This document shows positions 59,968 through 64,000 of a stretch of DNA of 64,000 bases, piece by piece (the first letter of the stretch is position 1; each line of letters begins with the position of its first letter). This DNA is from AC-32 sp963754265 (GTDB lineage Bacteria; Actinomycetota; Thermoleophilia; Gaiellales; Gaiellaceae). The stretch covers positions 143,741 to 207,740 of the forward strand of contig CAVWFB010000004.1 in the NCBI GenBank assembly GCA_963754265.1, read 5' to 3'. Made by a program: the position numbers and the translations under genes. Below the pieces are notes generated by a model. It worked only from the letters and a program-made list of their open reading frames with translations. It was not told the origin of the DNA and searched no databases.

Positions 59968-60408
59968 TTACTTCTTCAGCGTCAGACCTGCGCCGATGCC
60001 GAGCAGGACGATCCCGAGCACCCGCAGCCACCCCACGCTGACGCGTTCCGCGCCGAGCAGGCCGTAGCGGTCGATCACGGCTCCCGCCGCGAACTGCCCT
60101 GCGAGCAGGATCGAGATCGTGGCGATCACGCCGATGCGCGAACCGGCGACGGTGATCGCGAGCACGATGATCACGCTCATGATCGCACCGCTCCAGAGCC
60201 AGACCGGCTGCCGCGCTGCGGCGGAGAACTCGCCGAAGCTCTGACGCGCGACGAGCATGAGCGCGACCGCGAGCAGCGCCGCCAGCGTCGTCGCCCACGC
60301 GAGCGCGCCGAAGACGCCGACGCGGTCCCCCAGCTTCGCCATCACCGCGACCTGCACGGAGCCGGCGACACCCGCCACGATCGCGAACAGGACGACGAGG
60401 ACGTTCAC
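59968..60408 (-). CDS. Small DMT-type transporter (YdcZ/DUF606 family)
   Basis: A 146-residue membrane protein with five helices (LVVLFAIVAGVAGSVQVAVMAKLG opening, then IISVIIVLAITVAGSRIGV-type helix and SILLAGQFAAGAVIDRYGLLG). Half-size DMT carriers of this family work as dimers. The ATG 60408 start is 30 bases before the EamA gene, in the same direction. Substrate unknown. Confidence 0.82.
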   Translation of the reverse strand: MNVLVVLFAIVAGVAGSVQVAVMAKLGDRVGVFGALAWATTLAALLAVALMLVARQSFGEFSAAARQPVWLWSGAIMSVIIVLAITVAGSRIGVIATISILLAGQFAAGAVIDRYGLLGAERVSVGWLRVLGIVLLGIGAGLTLKK

Positions 60409-60442
60409 GGCCGGGCGAGCATCGCAGGGCCCTCGGACACGA

Positions 60443-60469
60443 AAGAGGGCCGGCTGGGCCGGCCCTCTT
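60443..60469 (-). terminator. Terminator downstream of the M36 protease gene
   Basis: Perfect 12-base stem AAGAGGGCCGGC with its complement around TGG, 24 bases beyond the stop of the minus-strand protease gene. The following T-run is weak on that strand. Confidence 0.7.
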
Positions 60470-60493
60470 CGCGTGTCGGCTGCTACTCCTGTG

Positions 60494-63400
60494 CTACCCG
60501 GTCGTGACCTTGGTGCCGTCCACGGTCGGGTTCTGCCCGAACACTTGCACCTCGGCGACGTGCACCTCGTTCGCGTGGCGGAAGCTGACCGCAGTCGGGC
60601 CGGGTGCTCGACAGTCGGAGTTGATGGTCGGGTCGTTGTCCTGATCGCCGTGGTACGAGGCCTGGCCCGTGCACTGGTTGCTCGTCACGACGAACTTGAC
60701 GTGCGTGGCCATTCGTTCGAGGTGCGAGGCGTCGAAGGACCGCAGCGACAGGTCGGGCGCCACGGGCCGGGGGTTGACCGACGGGAACGCATCGGACGCG
60801 CGACGAGACGACCTTCGTCCAGCCCGCGGCGATGGCGCCGTCGCAGGTCGGGTTCCCCGCGTTCTTCCCCGCACGGCACGCGTAGGCGTCGAACGAGCGG
60901 AGTGCCGTGAACCGGTTGTTGCCCCGGCACCGAGCTGCGCGCGAGACGCCGAGCCGCTTGACGTTCGAGCCGTTCGGGCCGACGTCGCCGAGCTTGATCA
61001 CGAACCAGCGCCCTCCGACGTGCGCGCCCGGTCTGGCCGTCGTTCGTGGCCTCGTCGTCGTCGAGCACGTTCGCGAGGTTCGTGTTCGTCCCGAGTGCGT
61101 CGCCGGAGATCGTCGCGCCTTGCGACGACGAGGCGAAGTTCGGAGCGAAGTGGATCGTGATGTTCCGGACCTCGCCGGGCTTCAGGCTCCCCACGTTGAA
61201 CCGCACAGCCCCGAAGCCGGGCGCCACCGCGATGAAGTTGTACGAGCTCCACCGCGGATTGCTGGTGTTCGGCACGAACTGCGCCGTATTGTCGAGGTTG
61301 TTCGTCCCGGCCGTGGCGCTCGGGGTCGTCGCCGGGTCGGTGTCCGCGATCTGCGTCGCGCGGGCCTGGTAGTCGCCCACGTAGATCTTCGCCTTGACGG
61401 GAACGAGCGTGTTCCCCTTGTTGTCGGCGAAGAAGTTCAACGTCGCGTTGTTGGCGAGCGGCGACGAGAAGTCGGGCGTCGGATCGGTGTCCTGCGTCCC
61501 GTTGGTGTTCTGGAACTGGCCGAAGCCCCGCAACGCGAAGCCCTGCCAGAGCAGGTCCTGATTCGCCCCGCCGAAACGGCCGACGTCGGCGGCGAGCATG
61601 GCATCGCGTGCCCCGGCCATCGTCGGGTTGCGCGGCATCATCACCATCGCGTCGTAGTAGTCCTGGATCCAGCGCCGGTCGCCCGGGCACGTCGATGCGG
61701 CCAGCTGTCCGCGGACACAGGCGACGTCCTGCGCCTGGCCCGCTCGACGGGTACCGGGCGAGGAAGAGGTCGCGCAGGTCCATCTGCGCGGCGATCCAGA
61801 TCTCGCCGTCGGCGTGTACCTCGGGACCGGTCAGGTCGAAGCCGAAGTCACCGTAGTTCAGCGGGTCGGTGTCCGGGTTCTGACCGGGCTGCGGGAACGC
61901 TCCGCCCATCGGCCGGCCCGCGAGGAAGTCGCGGATCCCGTTGTACGGGTTGCCGGTCACGTAGGCGCCCTCGGTGTAGCGGTCGGAGCCGGGCACCGGG
62001 GCGATGTGGAGCGCGTTCATGACCTCGAGCGCGTCGAAGTCGCCGAACGCCTCGCCCATCGCGCCGGCGGCGTTGCCCTGGCGGGCGCCGACGCCCTTGC
62101 CGATCATCCGGTTCTCGATCATGTGGCCGAACTCGTGGCCGAACACGCTGAAGTCGTAGTCACCGTCGACGCACGGCGCGTAGAACGACGCCGCGAGCGA
62201 CTGCCAGAGGAACATGTTCGTCTGCGCATGGGTGCCGTCGGCACCGGTGCCCATGTTCGCGTTGTCGCGGCTTCCGGTCGCCGCTCCGGACTGCGCGTTG
62301 CCGTTCAGGCCGTCGTTGCCGACCGGGGTCGCCACCGGCCCGCCCGGAGTCGGGGACGGGTCGACCGTCGCGACGCCGTTGTTGAACTGCTGCGAGTTCC
62401 AGTGGCCCTCGTCGAAGCCGAGGTAGTACGAGTAGTCGTGCATGACGTTGTGGCCGACGAAGAGGTTGACCGTCGCCGCCTCGATGTCGTTGGCGGCGGG
62501 GTTGTTCACCGGGTCGGTCACGAGGGCCGGATTGCAGCCCGACGTGAACCACGCGTTCGTGAACGTCGGCCGGTAGTCGCGCGTTGCGCTCGTGGGCCGG
62601 AAGAGCAGCGGGTTGCCGTAGACGCCGTGACCGCCGGTCCACAGCCGGGCGTCGTCGACGTTGTTGCCCGTCGTCTGCATCGTGCCGAGGTTGTTCCCGA
62701 GCGAGTCGAGCTGGACGTCCCACGGGAACTTCGACGCGACCCCCATCGGGTAGACCGTCGTGGCGGGGTTGTCGGAGACGACGTTCGAGCAGCCGGCCGT
62801 CGCCGTCCAGCAGTAGAGCTGCCTGGTGTCCGTGGAGGGGTAGTTCCACGGGAACGCGTTCATCGGGTTGAACGGCGGTGCGGCCGGGAACGCGAGCCAG
62901 GTCGGGTTGTCCGCCAGGTTGTCGACGAGGTTCTGCCGGTAGAGCAGCTTGCCGGTCGCCGCGTCGACGATCACGCGGTAGGAGCTCTGCGCGCCGGCGG
63001 TCGTCTTCGTCACCGTCGTGTCGTAGGCGCGGATCGCGCCCTTGCTGCGGGGTGCCGAACACCGTCGGATGCACCGTCTGCACGCCGCTGAAGCCTGCGG
63101 CGGCGAGGCCCAGCGACCCGTTGGCGGTCTTGCCGAGTGCAGCCACCTCACCCACACGGGCTCCGGCTGCAATGGCTGCGTGCCTCCACGCGGAGACCGG
63201 CCTGAGCAGGCGCCTGCCGGTGACGGCGGTGTCCGGCGACAGCGAGGACGACGCGTAGACGACCTTCCAGGCGTGCTTCGCCTGTACGACTGTCACGGTC
63301 ACGAAGCCGTCGGCGGACAGGACGCCGCCGAACGCCTGGCGGAAGGTGACGGCATGGACGCGGCTGCCTCGCAAGGGAGCCGCGGTCGGCGAGGCGCAGG

Positions 63401-63762
63401 TGCCAGACCGACCTGAGCCGGAAGAGTTGCTTGTGCGCGGCGAGCCAGCTGCGGGCCGCCGCCGCCGCCGACGGCGCCTTGATCCCGGTGGCCAGGTAGC
63501 CGCCGTAGTGGATGATCGACGCAGGTGCTCCTCGTGAGCTCCAGGACACCCGGCCGCGGATGGATTTCGCAGCCTTGAGCTGCGCCTTCGTCGGCGCGAC
63601 CTTTCCGCGCGCGTCGAAGTTGGACAGGACCCGCGATTGGCCCTCGATATGGACGACTGCGAGGCCGCCCGAAGCGAGCGTCAATGCGAGAACAGACAGG
63701 CCGGCGAGCAGCAGTAGCTGCATGCGTCGTGCTCGCCAGGGCAAGACGCTGAGGCGTCTCAT
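60494..63762 (-). pseudogene. M36 (fungalysin-type) metalloprotease with several frameshifts
   Basis: A secreted zinc protease of about 1,080 residues once frames are joined. ATG 63762 begins a signal peptide (RMQLLLLAGLSVLALTLASGG). An FTP-type propeptide follows (GGYLATGIKAPSAAAAARSWL, VTFRQAFGGVLSADGFVTVTVV), then the catalytic domain with VFGHEFGHMIENRMIG (HExxH) and downstream Glu in GAMGEAFGDFDALEV. The C-terminal region contains VLDDDEATNDGQTG and a secretion-associated domain. The frame shifts at about 63.36, 63.05, 61.74, 61.03 and 60.80 kb. The catalytic core between 63.05 and 61.74 kb is intact. Damage or consensus error cannot be separated. Confidence 0.78.
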
Positions 63763-63911
63763 ACTCCCCCCTTTGTGGTTGCTTGCCGTTCGCAGCCACA
63801 CGGCCGCCGCATAGGTCGACGGCTGCGGGCTGGTTGTACCAAAGGTGGCCGCACGCCCGCGCCGGTCCTGGGAGCTAGGCTCCGCTCCGTCCGACGAAAG
63901 GGGAGTGCTGC

Positions 63912-64000
63912 ATGGTCAGGGCCTTCGTGCTCTACGAAAGCGAGCCGGATCCGGAGCAGTACGAGCGGCACGGCGAGCTCTGCAGCGAAGGTGCCCGGAG
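63912..64000 (+). CDS. EthD-family protein, N-terminal fragment
   Basis: Begins at ATG 63912 after GGGGAG and reads MVRAFVLYESEPDPEQYERH to the window edge. The pattern of a short strand, a Tyr, then DPEQYERHxELC fits small EthD-like alpha/beta barrel proteins. Twenty-nine codons are too few for more than a tentative call. Confidence 0.5.
   Translation, partial: MVRAFVLYESEPDPEQYERHGELCSEGAR

Noticed and set aside
1..64000. CRISPR array or prophage
   Set aside because: No regularly spaced direct repeats with unique spacers and no phage structural, integrase or cas genes were seen.

Overview
The window is GC-rich chromosomal DNA from an actinobacterium-like bacterium. The whole gene set is bacterial and housekeeping-rich: complex I, GroES/GroEL, lipoate and 2-oxo acid dehydrogenase genes, a futalosine-pathway menaquinone gene and uric acid breakdown. 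GTG starts, 4-base stop/start overlaps and Ala/Arg-rich composition fit a deep-branching actinobacterial lineage such as Thermoleophilia (Gaiellales or Solirubrobacterales). That placement is inference; no rRNA is present to confirm it.

Layout. 1-3.1 kb: nuoA-nuoE on the minus strand, cut off inside nuoE, with two copies of a 78-base structured repeat in the nuoA-nuoB and nuoD-nuoE spacers. 3.2-6.1 kb: A-type Fe-S carrier, TrxR-like ferredoxin-NADP reductase and class II fumarase. 6.2-14.3 kb: a secretion block with two paralogous BNR/sortilin-like beta-propeller proteins on either side of a subtilisin; the second propeller gene carries several frameshifts. 14.4-22.7 kb: lipA, an HD-GYP protein, and an operon E1alpha-E1beta-E2-lipB-TMEM175. 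22.7-24.9 kb: zinc ribbon, a frameshifted ornithine-cyclodeaminase-like gene between 66-base inverted repeats, ASCH and NUDIX genes. 25-27.1 kb: groES-groEL behind a CIRCE operator, with tandem terminators. 27.2-33.6 kb: an accessory stretch (cupin-TPR, VOC, lipoprotein, two alpha/beta hydrolases, a broken MFS pump) with three copies of a short dispersed repeat. 33.7-41.3 kb: YgfZ-like protein, tRNA-Arg, a branched-chain amino acid type ABC transporter (livH, livM-livG fusion, binding protein) and an intact ornithine cyclodeaminase relative. 41.3-49.1 kb: DtxR and MarR regulators, MqnD, a secreted propeller, thiolase, aldehyde dehydrogenase and an MFS carrier.

49.1-59.0 kb is a coherent purine catabolism island: adenine deaminase, 8-oxoguanine-deaminase-like enzyme, three-subunit xanthine dehydrogenase, membrane urate oxidase PuuD with a cytochrome c tail, OHCU decarboxylase, HIU hydrolase, an allantoate-amidohydrolase-like M20 enzyme and a DUF3830 protein. 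Together they would take adenine and oxidised guanine through xanthine and urate to allantoin and allantoate. Allantoinase is not in the window. 59-64 kb: two DMT-type carriers, a frameshifted M36 metalloprotease and the start of an EthD-like protein.

Two genome-scale traits stand out. First, many adjacent genes overlap by an NTGA tetranucleotide in which the start codon may be ATG, GTG, TTG or, apparently, CTG (nuoC, lipB, possibly uraD). Second, about sixteen single-base reading-frame breaks occur, concentrated in large secreted proteins and transporters; whether they are real or consensus errors cannot be decided from the sequence.
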